Assembly: GCA_020744425.1 (NCBI GenBank)
Contig: JAGMUV010000023.1
Location: 930,001-994,000, forward strand
Length of the DNA stretch: 64,000 bases
Direction: 5' to 3'
DNA from: Dactylonectria macrodidyma
Lineage: Eukaryota; Ascomycota; Sordariomycetes; Hypocreales; Nectriaceae
This document shows, piece after piece, positions 45,876 to 55,953 of the stretch. Position 1 is the first letter of the stretch; each line of letters starts with the position of its first letter. The translations under genes were made by a program, and so were the position numbers. The notes beneath the pieces are model-generated. The model was not told the origin of the DNA, searched no databases, and saw only the letters and a list, made by a program, of their open reading frames with translations.

Positions 45876-48551
45876 ATGGAGGCTTTTGCTTTTGCTGCAA
45901 GCCTAGGTAGCGTTACTGAGCTTGTGGTCAAAAGTCTCAGCGCCTTATACCGGCTTCAAACACAACTCTCCAACGCCCCTAGCGACAATAAGCAACTGTA
46001 TCAAATGATGCAGCGTATGGAGGGCGTGCTGGATGAAATACAAGCCTTAAGTACTCCTGGAGGAGATTGTCTTGACGACATCGCTAGACTCGCAGCTTCC
46101 TGGGATGAGCATGCCATCGCCACCAGAGACGATCTCAAAACTCTTCTCGTGACGCTCGATAAACTCCAAGACCACTTCAACACACCTTCACGAACTTCGA
46201 AAATGGTTAGGGAACGGCTCCGCATGGTGAAATATAGTCAAGAATAGAACGAATCGAGAAAATGCTGTTGAATCACCAACGCTCGTTCATATTCATGCTA
46301 AACGTCCTACAAGAGTCCGTCACGTTGACCCGAGAAGTCTCCTCTGCTCTAGCTGCTCTGGCTCTAGGAAACGAATCAGAAGCGTCCACTTGCAATTGGG
46401 AACGAAACATGGTCGACATGAGACTATGATTAAAGTTGGCCATCTCCTGGTCATACTAGACCGAAACGAAGAGAACTTCATAGAGTAGGAACTCCGCCAA
46501 GTTGTTGCTGAGAGGCTCGATGGCCTGTCATGGTCAACATTGGAAGAGAGACACGCCATAGAAGCTACTCGCTCTGCGGTGGAGCGGAATGAATCACTAT
46601 TCTTGACACTACCAGGCAAAGCAGAATCCGACCCAAAGCTTGTGAACGCCGCCGCCGTGTTTCCAAGGGAAGAGCATCAAAACGAAACGGGCTCAGTCGC
46701 TTACGAGATAAAATGCAGAATGTTTTCCTTTTACGTCCCTCTTGATTTTGTTTCTGGAAAACGTATCAAGTCTTACACACTGTCCAAAAAGGGCCAAGGG
46801 TTGCGAGAGCAGAAAAGCAGGTGCTTGAATGTGTGTCTGTATCCCTTTACGTTTTGGTCTAGTTCAGCTCTTCATCTGACCTTGCACCAGGATTCCCTCT
46901 CGGGGGACGTCAAATTTACGCTTCAAACATACAGTTATAACCACAATGCTGACTCGCGCCGGCACCTCAACGCTGGAGATGCTACAGCGATTCGGCAAAT
47001 GTTCGCGTCAGGGCAGGCTCGTCCGACAGATATCCTGACTCCTACCGAAAACTCTCTTCTACACGTGAGCAACCTAGATTCTAAGATTACAGGGCGATGG
47101 ACAAAGAGTCTAATGAAGAACTAGGAAATTGTGGTTAGACACGGCATAGGGGCCCCAAACATGCTTGAACTCTGTCAAACACTACTACAATCCACTGGCG
47201 TCATTGATGTTGATCTTGTCAACCGAAACAACGGGTAGTTCAACCTGGTGCATAGCTTAAAATTGAATGCTGACCGTGTGCTTAGGACCGCGCTCATGCA
47301 GTGCTGTCAATTCATGCTGGAAGACCCCTCAGCTTTCACAAGAATGCAACCATTAGCTAGCCTCTTAATACAACGTGGTGCTAACCTTTCCATCTCTGAC
47401 AACAATGGCCAGTCCTCACTCCTGCTTATGTTCCAAATGTCTCAAGGGCATCAGTACCTCACACAAATCTTACATCAGTTCACTGAGCTCGACATACTTC
47501 AAGATTTCGAACCAAAGGATTTATGGTTAATATCCTCCCTCGCTCGATCAAATCACTCGTTCAGACGAAAACTTGAGGTCGAGTTTTGCGCTATGCGTAC
47601 ACCTGCCGAGATCTCATCTGATCCCCGTCCACGGTTTGAAGCCGTACCTGAACTGGACGCTGATACGCAAAGAGCGTGGCTCAAATTTACATCGCGAGTC
47701 GATCGAGTATTATTTATGAGGACAATCTGCTCCTACGGAACTGTGGAAATGGTGAGACTAGTACTCGGCTGCGTTATTGACCTGGACGAGACATTGTCCG
47801 AGCAAGACAAAACCTATACCCGCCACGCCGCGTTCAAAGGAAACCTGCACGTCGTAGTGGCGCTTGCAGAGGCAGGGGCGAGTCTAGCATTACTCAACAT
47901 AAGCCTATCGCAGGCAGACAGACACTGTCGCCAGAGTTAGAACTTTGGATTCTGCCTTGGATTCTCAAGCAGCCAAATCATCACAGTTACAACGCCCTCT
48001 ACGTGGCTATGGGTTGGGACGATGATTTACCACTCGTACTGGAGACCATTCTCAGGCATGGATACGGCCGAAGGGACCAACAACCAGCTAGAACGGACCA
48101 TGCCATACGATGTGGCTCAGAGATCATTGATTCAACAAGAAACGGAAAGCTGTATCTCAAGCAGCTCTTAGACGCAGGCCTTGCTCTTAAATGTGAGGAC
48201 TACATTAGAATCACTGCTGTCGTCCATGCCGTAGATCTTAGGGCGGTCCAATCGCTTGAGCACCTCATTTCAGTGGGAGCAGATGCGGAGCGCAGGCGTC
48301 GTTTTGGGACAACGGCGTTGGAGCTGGCAACTTCAAACTTGAAACGCCAGCATCCGAGAACAAGGACTCGAGGAATCGGGGGCAAATGGTCCGTGGAGGA
48401 GCCAAGCATTAGCTTGAGCACGGATCAAGCAGTGCATGCGTGCCTCGTTAAAGCAATGAGGCATGAAGTCATTTCGTCTCCTCTCGCTAGTACGTGTCCA
48501 TATCCCCACCTAAGACAATTATTTCGTATCAAATTCCCTCACTGTGAATGA
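45876..48551 (+). pseudogene. Decayed STAND-type N-terminal domain / ankyrin protein
   Basis: Opens at 45876 with the fungal STAND N-terminal helix bundle (PF17111/PF17107 type): MEAFAFAASLGSVTELVV, SLSALYRLQTQLSN, then KMVRERLRMV. The frame stops at 46245-46247; the family's next helix (RIEKMLLNHQRSFIFMLNVL) continues one frame over, then meets TGA and TAG codons by 46480. Later frames hold FLTLPGKAESDPK and YEIKCRMFSFYVPL (46540-47124), ankyrin-like repeats (LASLLIQRGANLSISDNNGQ; LHVVVALAEAGASL at 47248-47940), and more repeats to 48551 (LEHLISVGADAERRRRFGTT). At least three frame breaks cannot be explained by introns. Intact relatives are thought to work in heterokaryon incompatibility or innate-type responses. 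Non-functional in this form. Confidence 0.7.
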
Positions 48552-49808
48552 TATGGGTTGACTGACTATGCCGTATCTTAGCTCTTCATGGGGCGGATGG
48601 AAGTCAAGTTCAACAGGGGTGGTTAGAGAACATCTTTGGCACCTTGTACACTTTTACTGCCCGTCTAGCTTTAGGGATGTTGCTGTCGATGCACATGTTA
48701 CGTTGAGCTCAGGTGTCATGTGCTAGCCGCTGAGATAATTTAGCATCAAGCGTATGGTTCGCTTGGGTATGACGACGGGCGATTTTCCGACTCCCCCTCA
48801 CTTAGCGTTCAGTAGTTTGTTACTATAAAACTAGGGTACACTCACCATTTCAATCACAGTTGTCACCATGGATAATCACAATACTAAAACGTTCTTCAGC
48901 AGCCTTATCAAGATTAGTTGATGGGTCGAAGCGGCTAGAGTGGGACTAAGAGGACGGCGCTAAGAACACTGACTCGTATTCCACTTTCCCAAGGCGTAGA
49001 GTACTAGGATTCAACGAGTATCCCTTGCAATGCGGGGAACCAGTCGGCTTTACCTAGTGTCAATCATGATCCGCACCGAATAGGGTGACACTACCACTTA
49101 TCAATGTAACCTGTCAACCTGCTAAAACAAGTGCCGGCCGTAGATCACAATCTATTGCAGTCTAGGCACTTACCCGGAAGCCAACGCCTTGGGTCCGTGT
49201 CAAGGCACACGAAACTTACTCATATTTGAGCGAGACCTGAAAGAGACTTTAGCCTAGGCGTCCGATCCCCGGGTCGGGCTAATCCCGAAAATTGGGTACG
49301 TTTCGCCTAGGATTTATGTGTTGCAATTGGCTGCGTGTTTCACAGAGGAGAGGGCTAGATCTTTTCCAGAGCCCCTGTCGTACAAAAACAGGACATGCCT
49401 AGCCTTGCCAGTCGATCAAGTCATGGTATCACATCTCTCCAGCCCCAAGATCCTTCCCTGTCAGTCCGAGAGCCGATCCTGCATTAAAAGGACATGAGAG
49501 TTGACGCCAACTCTCTTAGCGGTGGTCATCTATATCACAAGAGTAGGCGTAGCACCACCGCTCTCGACACCTAATACAATTCATTGCATGGACAAGCTAT
49601 GCACGTACCCCCACCAACGAAGATCGATTTGTCGATCGCCTCCTGATCATATGACACGTTACTTCCCTAATGCAGCCCGATCGTTTATATAAAGTGACGA
49701 GTCAGTGTCTGTGTAACGGCTTTGTAACCCCGGGCCTTGCCTTTCTGCTCAGTCCAAGACGTTTCCATTGTCCCTCCGAGGCCCGGCCCCCGAGAGCTTA
49801 CCGGCATT
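48552..49808. other. 1.25 kb intergenic
   Basis: Between the decayed ankyrin gene and the multi-pass membrane protein. No gene or repeat recognised. Confidence 0.5.
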
Positions 49809-51019
49809 ATGGATCTTGCTTCTATATATTATGGACTCTTTTTGGGTTTCTTCATTTTCGCTTTTGCGAAGTCTGTGCAGCAGACACGAGGAATATGGAA
49901 ACGCACGCGGAGTCTCCGTCACGCCTATCTATACATGATTTGGGCTGAGGCATGGACAAATTTTGTCTTCGCACTCGTCACATATCTGTACCTGAATGGA
50001 GTCATCCCTGGAAGGTAGGTCATTCTCCATTAATGGCGATAATTAGTTTCAATGCTGACTAGAACCTCCAGCCTCGGATTCTATTTACTCACTGGTAATT
50101 GCATTCGACGACAGTCTTGTGAGCATGTCTTGAACTGACAAATGTACAGTGGCATTATGGGCTATTCAGACGCAACTCTTACCTCAAATCATTGCCAACC
50201 GTGTCGCTCTGATCATGACTAATAGACAGAGGGCGAAGAGGCTGAAATGGGGTCTCGTCATTCCAATCGGGTTCGTCAACGCGGCCGTTTTCTACATTTG
50301 GACCGTTGCGCACCTGGAGTCAGCTACACCTTCTCAGGTTCATGTCAACATGATATTCGAAAAGGCGGAAAAGTCATTCTTCCTTGCAATCGACCTAGGG
50401 CTCAACCTGTACTTTTTATATCTAGTACGCTTCCGTCTGATTGCCGACGGGTTGACCAAGTATTGGAAGCTCTTTCACTTCAATACTGGAATGGTAGCTA
50501 TTTCTACGTCTATGGATATCCTTCTCTTAGGCTTCCTGAGCCTACCAAATCCTTACCTGTGAGCCTCCGCCCCATGGCACTTCCGTGCTTGATATATATG
50601 TGCGGACATAGCTGACTTGAACTTATGCGTATAGATATGTCCAATTCGCCCCTCTCGCCTACATTATCAAGCTATATATCGAACTCTTAATGGCCAACCT
50701 GATATCCAAGGTTGTCAGGAGCGGCGCGGCTGAGCGTGGGGACGGCTGGTATGCCAGTAGCAGTCACAAATCCAACCCAACCAATTATGTCACATCCCGT
50801 GTTGTCGTCAGCGGCAGTCAGGCGAAGTCGGGGTTGGGCAACACGATGCTGAGCAAACTAGGAAAGGACGAGCGACCCCGTCAAGGTAGCGCTGGATCAG
50901 AAATACATCTAGCTACATATGCTGGCCCACATGGCATCACGAAGACGGTCGAGACCACAGTTGTGGTGGGCGATGATGATGATGGTCACAGTAATACATC
51001 ATCTAAGGATTGTGTGTGA
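49809..51019 (+). CDS. Multi-pass (about 7TM) fungal membrane protein
   Basis: Four exons, join(49809..50014,50072..50094,50150..50558,50635..51019), 340 aa; one exon is only 23 bases, and all junctions agree in phase. About seven hydrophobic spans can be traced: the N-terminal YYGLFLGFFIFAFA, TNFVFALVTYLYL, LALWAIQTQLL, WGLVIPIGFVNAAVFYIW, FFLAIDLGLNLYFLYLV, GMVAISTSMDILLLGFL and FAPLAYIIKLYIELLMANLI. Charged loops (RNRQRAKRLK-like) alternate with them and a polar, Ser/Gly-rich cytoplasmic tail ends the protein. The layout fits a receptor-like fungal 7TM family rather than a transporter, without the Pth11 motifs. Ligand and partners unknown. Confidence 0.8.
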
Positions 51020-51922
51020 TGGGGGTTGCGTGTGCAACAGAAGCCGCGGTCTGCTGAGCCAACGAGTATAGCAGATGGTATACTTTCGCTCCACTTCTAG
51101 GAAACACCTGTATGACTGGACAGAACAGAACATGTATGAGCAATACACTTTTTAGTTTACACCCTACGTCACTGATTTGTACATATGTAGACCATTGCCA
51201 GATGTGTCTAAGGCTGACTTTCATGAAATCAATGTGCAATTGGGCTTAAAGGTGAATCCACAATGTGTTATGAGACATTTTCTCAAAAGGCGTCTCTTTG
51301 CGTCATCTCCGCGAATGACTTTTCGTGTTTGGCCGCTTGGCAGCCATTCAAAAGAGTCAGCTTACGTCGGTGGCGGCTTCCACCGATATTCATTGAACCA
51401 AGATTGTGGGCTCTCCGCTAGAACTTCGCTGTGTAGCAATGCCAAGGCCGTCGAGACCACAGGACTCAAGCCACAGGATTCAGCCGCATGCCTAGATGGG
51501 CAAAATAGGCAATGTGCCATAAGGCAGCAAGTAGAATCAAAGAGAAGTCAAGATAAACGTACGATGCCCACACTTGCAGTTGACTGAACCTGGCGATTGT
51601 TGAATGGACAAAGGTCGTCAGACCTTTAACCAGCTGCACCTTGTAATGGATGCTTGCAGGTCTTGATGACAAGTCAGACATGGCTGTAAAGGCTTGCAGG
51701 AGGATCACCCTGTGACCGAAGCCACAAGAAAGTGGCCGAAATGCGCATTTCCCCGCGTGCCATATTTGTTTTGTCCGTCCGATGGCGGCCTTTCTCTTCT
51801 CTTCTCTTTCTTCTCCTCGGCACCAACGGTCAGGTCCTTCAAACCTGGTTCTCTATTAGCTCGTGCTTCGCATTGTTGTTCTTTGCATACTCGCCCCTTA
51901 TATCTCACGAGATTTAGAGAAA
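51020..51922. other. 0.9 kb intergenic
   Basis: Between the 7TM gene and the Ser-rich surface protein. A CT-rich stretch (51785-51822) precedes the next gene and may be its core promoter. No gene recognised. Confidence 0.5.
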
Positions 51923-52913
51923 ATGATGTTCTTCCAACCAAAGACTTCGTTGAGGATTTGGTTAATGATATCTATCTTCCTCGACCTTGCAGAGGCGGTG
52001 TGCTTTGATTCATTCGGGTTTTCATTATCGAGCAATTGGTCTGAATGCGGGACACTTTCGGACTGGTCAATATGTTGCTACCTGGAGGAGACATGCATGG
52101 ACAATGGCCTATGTCTTACTGCTGATGGCCGTCTTGGCACGAGCACCTGCGATAATCCGGAATGGGACGGATGCGTTAACATGTGCCCGAGCAGTAAGTA
52201 CTATCTACTCGCCTGAAACTTCAGAGAAGCTGAACTACTCAAATTGAGTCGGCATACTGATTTTTATCACAGCTTTGTGGGTTGCTGACTACGTCGAGCA
52301 ATGCACTCCAACACAATATTGTTGCTTAGATGACACGTTGAGTTGCTGTACCAACTCGTCATCCACCCACTTTGAGGTCAGCAACTCACCTCTCAGCGAT
52401 ACTACGTCTGCATCGACAACAGCGAGCACTGGGACAGCATTATCGTCGTCTTCGTCTTCCTTGGCCGATTCCTTATCCTCATCGTCTGCCTCTTCTTCGA
52501 CATCTTCCTCAACTTCCACCATTTCTGTGACTTCGACTTCGACTTCGACTGCAACATCTTCTTCAGATTCCAAGCCGGTGCCTGTGGGTGCAATCGTTGG
52601 CGGCGTTATAGGCGGACTGGCGATACTAGCAGTAGCAATATGCGGGCTGTTTTGGATGTTCCTCCGCCATCGACAGTCCCAGTTCAATGCACAAGACCAG
52701 AGCGCCGCGATGCAACACAACTTTACCGGTAGCCAACAATATTATGGTGGCCATGGCCCCCCAGCAAAGAATGACATGGCAGGCACAACGTGGAGCGGAA
52801 TGGAGACTAGGCCTGACATGGGATCAGACATACAAACAGCCCTGGTCAACCCCAACTATGGTCAGAAGTGGGAAGGACATCACTCGCGTGGGGTTGAAGC
52901 TCAACAATCATAA
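51923..52913 (+). CDS. Ser-rich single-pass surface protein (sensor-like)
   Basis: Two exons, join(51923..52193,52273..52913), 303 aa; the intron has GTAAGT and CACAG. A signal-like N-terminus (IWLMISIFLDLAEAVCF) leads into a Cys-rich ectodomain (SICCYLEETCMDNGLC, CVNMCPS, YCCLDDTLSCC), then a Ser/Thr-only stalk of about 80 residues, a membrane helix (AIVGGVIGGLAILAVAICGLFWMFL) and a basic/Gln-rich tail. This is the plan of WSC- or Mid2-type cell-wall stress sensors and of related Cys-rich surface proteins. The alternating Ser codons of the stalk create long open frames on the other strand (52289..52720), which are artefacts. Either ATG at 51923 or 51926 may be used. Confidence 0.8.
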
Positions 52914-53095
52914 GCTCGTCGGATGGATGCACAACAGACAATAGCCACCACCAAGAATATCAAATGATAGTAGCGCTAGAATGTAGTCTAGTAGGATTGA
53001 ATACCCAAGAAATATGTTCTCAATCGACTACGAAGTAACCGCTGCTCCATCGCTGGCAGCCAGCACGCGACACATTCTAGATACAAGTCCATCAC

Positions 53096-54979
53096 TTACG
53101 ACTGTGTAGTGAAGCCGATCTGCAACGATTCCGCCAGCCCAGCTGTCTCGACATTCAAATCGGTCAATCCACCAAAGGAGTATCGGGCGATGGCCAGATC
53201 AGCAAAATTGCTAAATGCCGGCGTGTGCTCCCATTTGTTATTGGATCCCTCCTCTAGTGTGCTGGCAAGAGATTGCAACTCCCCGGATGCAGCGCCTGTA
53301 AGCCCTGCCAAAGTGCCGCTCCACTTAGCCACGGAGCCCCAGATGTTGGCTTTCTTTATGTTGACAACGGTGTTGTTGAGCATCTCGAGACCACCCTCAC
53401 CAGCCTGGTCAACAAAGTTCTGCCTAGTCTCCGGATCCGATAGGATTTTCTTGAAAGTTTGCTGGACTTCCTCTGCACCAGCGCCAGCTTCCATTACTCC
53501 TGCCTCTTCGGCTGTCTTGGATGCTGCTTTGCTTGCGATTCCAGCTCCCCAGGCGGCGCCGATGCCAATCACAGACAGGCCAATGTTGATATAGCCCATG
53601 ATTTTCTCGACTTCATAATATGTGGGGTTCATGACTGAGGTAACATCGGTGATGTTTGGCTGATCCTTCGCAGGGTCAAACCAAAGTGTTTTGTTGCCGT
53701 TAGAGCCGGTCTTTAGGCCGAGCATAAACTGCCCAGTGAAAATAATGTCCGTTGAACCAACCGTTACGCCCAACTCCTTGAGGGGATAGTTCAGATTGGA
53801 AAATTGTATCGTGATACGATCATTTTCCACGGACATTGCGAAGTTATTCGGGTCGATGGTAAGCGTGGCTTTGGTGTCGCTGTCGAGTTGAAGCTCGGCC
53901 CATGTAACTGTACTCGTATTGGTGATGGACAAATTGCTCTCATCGATGGCGAAATTGCTTCTGTCAGCTCCCGTAAAAACGCTAGCAACGCCAGCGGCAA
54001 GCATATTTTGGAGAAACATGGTGGGAGAGATGAGTAGACTGCTGGTGCATTTCGGTGCAATAGCACCGGGGTCCACCTGCAACACTGGGTCGAGATTGCT
54101 GTTGTTGTTCACCATAGACAAGATGGCAAAGACGCAGTTATCGTTGGTCGGGGTTGACAGCGGTTCGACCACGGCGTATCCGTTGTATGTTGGCTGCAGC
54201 CAGGCCCAGGCGTCATTCTTGGCCAATGAAGACACAACATCGACGGCGGCAAAGACGAAGTTGAACTCCTTGATGTTCTCTTCGATGTTTTGGTCTATCA
54301 ACTCCATCAAGATGGGGCCATCGATCTCATCCGTGATGTTACCAGCAGTGATGACCGTCACTGGTGTGGCGGGGGTACGAGGCTGGACGACCAGACTGTG
54401 TACAACGTACTGATAGACCTCCAAGAGCGACTGAGAGTTATCGGCGCTGGTGACATAAACATAAAATGACAATTTCGATGCTTGATCGGTAATCTTCCAG
54501 CATACCCCCGGGGTGATAACCGTGATGGTAGCTGACGTCGAGAGCTGCACATTATCAGACGCAAATGCCTGTATGATGTTGCTCGTCACCTTCGTGTTGC
54601 CGTTGAGATCGGCTTCAATTGTCGAAACGTTGTTAGTGATGGAGAACTGAATCTGATTCGGCTGTGGAACCCATTGGAGAGACAGTGTAATGGTGATGCT
54701 TTGGCCGGCAAGATCATAGGTACCATCGATACCATCGAAACTTCCCGTCTCAATGGGTAGTACTAGACTGGCAATGCTGCCACTCCCACCTTGGGTCAGC
54801 TGCCATGGGGACATGGTCAGACTGAGGGTGGCTTTGTTGTTCGGAAGAGCGGCAGTGATCTTGGAAAGCGATGGAGCGTTTGTAATCAAACTCTGCCACT
54901 GTGCTGCAATTTGGGCATTGATGTTTGTGTAACTGGTCGCATAGACCAAGTCCCATCCATTTGTGCTGATAGAAGGCAT
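53096..54979 (-). CDS. P47/OrfX-like (TULIP-type) protein, long paralogue
   Basis: A single uninterrupted frame of 627 aa. It shows the landmarks of the P47/OrfX family (PF06597-like): the N-terminal NGWDLVYA at residues 7-14 followed by a helix, an extended alternating beta-strand region to about residue 210, then NFVFAAVD (about 240), AWLQPTYNGYAV (259), CVFAILSM (282), QVDPGAI (301) and SLLISPTMFLQNML (about 314). A hydrophobic Ala/Gly stretch (about 460-482) starts a helical C-terminal part (about 490-560). No signal peptide. P47 and OrfX proteins are best known from clostridial neurotoxin and mosquitocidal-toxin loci; their folds belong to the tubular lipid-binding (TULIP) superfamily. 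The gene lacks introns, unlike nearly all neighbours, and stands divergent from a paralogue at 55954. Role in the fungus unknown; acquisition from bacteria is inferred. Confidence 0.72.
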   Translation of the reverse strand: MPSISTNGWDLVYATSYTNINAQIAAQWQSLITNAPSLSKITAALPNNKATLSLTMSPWQLTQGGSGSIASLVLPIETGSFDGIDGTYDLAGQSITITLSLQWVPQPNQIQFSITNNVSTIEADLNGNTKVTSNIIQAFASDNVQLSTSATITVITPGVCWKITDQASKLSFYVYVTSADNSQSLLEVYQYVVHSLVVQPRTPATPVTVITAGNITDEIDGPILMELIDQNIEENIKEFNFVFAAVDVVSSLAKNDAWAWLQPTYNGYAVVEPLSTPTNDNCVFAILSMVNNNSNLDPVLQVDPGAIAPKCTSSLLISPTMFLQNMLAAGVASVFTGADRSNFAIDESNLSITNTSTVTWAELQLDSDTKATLTIDPNNFAMSVENDRITIQFSNLNYPLKELGVTVGSTDIIFTGQFMLGLKTGSNGNKTLWFDPAKDQPNITDVTSVMNPTYYEVEKIMGYINIGLSVIGIGAAWGAGIASKAASKTAEEAGVMEAGAGAEEVQQTFKKILSDPETRQNFVDQAGEGGLEMLNNTVVNIKKANIWGSVAKWSGTLAGLTGAASGELQSLASTLEEGSNNKWEHTPAFSNFADLAIARYSFGGLTDLNVETAGLAESLQIGFTTQS

Positions 54980-55953
54980 GATTGGTAGCGGAGATGTTTG
55001 AGTTGGTGTTAGAAACGATATTTAGAATGTTGCTGGTTTTCGCTTGGCTTCAATGCAAGCAGACTCCCGCCACTTTATACTTTGGTTTGTCCAGTTCAAA
55101 GACCTACTTGCTGGATGGGCTCCTTGGCTTATGGCTCTTCAGACGTACCGGGCAGGCCACCTCGAATGTGAGAAAACGTAAAGTTATTCGGACCGCCTAC
55201 TAAGGACGTCGCCGGCTTGGCGGGTACATCTCGCGCTCGGACTGCCGCTTCCTAGAGAACCATACCGCATACGAAAGTGCCATTGCCTAGAACATGCCCG
55301 CGGCCAATACATGCGGATGGGCCTATGGTCCAGAACTCAGTTGTGGCTCAGACAATCGTATGAGTCTATAGCCTAGAACTTGACGACGGTTGAGACATGC
55401 AGGCATCTATGGTCTAGAACTCCAGTGTGGTCAGGATATGCAGGTGTCTATGGTCTAGAACTTCAGTGTGGTCAGGACGTGCAAGTGTGACTAGCCCACA
55501 TCCCAATCTAGTAAGCTAAGCGCCTATCTTAGCACGTGATAACCTGATATCACCTTCAAACGAATAACTAGCGGACTTGGGGTTACAGAAGCCTGACGAC
55601 TCATGAAAATACCTTTTAGCTTGGTTTGGCGACGTTGATGATGTTGCAGGGGTATCGGAGAGACTAGTGGTTGTGAATCATCGCGAACATCTCGCCACCC
55701 AACGACTCCAATCCGCTCATGCCATGTGGGCAGTGGTCTCGACCCGCGGATATGTAGTCTTCGCATAGCGGTAAGAATAAGCAGCCTCTCTACATGAGAT
55801 GATGTTTAGTATTAATATAGATGTTACCAGGAGTTGCTCACGTCCTTGACATCGACACGCCTGACAAGCAAACAAAACAACAAGTTGTTACTCGCTTTTT
55901 CATATCATTGAAACTTCGCTTATCCAGTCTATATTCATTCAGACATATAAAAA
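54980..55953. promoter_or_regulatory. Shared divergent promoter of the P47-like pair
   Basis: The two ATGs are 974 bases apart and face away from each other. Apart from the tandem repeat at 55286-55490 no gene is seen. Divergent arrangement allows joint control, but no specific site was recognised. Confidence 0.45.
55286..55490 (+). repeat. Degenerate about 41-bp tandem repeat between the P47-like genes
   Basis: The string CTATGGTCTAGAACT (with small changes) recurs at 55323, 55366, 55407 and 55448, spaced 43, 41 and 41 bases; a weaker copy starts at 55286. The rest of each unit includes CAGTGTGGTCAGGA and ATGCAGG. It lies in the 974-base divergent promoter of the two P47-like genes. Confidence 0.75.

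Noticed and set aside
52289..52720. 143-codon minus-strand frame rich in Glu/Asp/Val
   Set aside because: Produced by the Ser-codon repeat of the plus-strand surface protein; acidic low complexity is its mirror image.
53109..53594. 161-codon plus-strand frame
   Set aside because: Antisense to the 627-aa P47-like gene, which has clear family landmarks.
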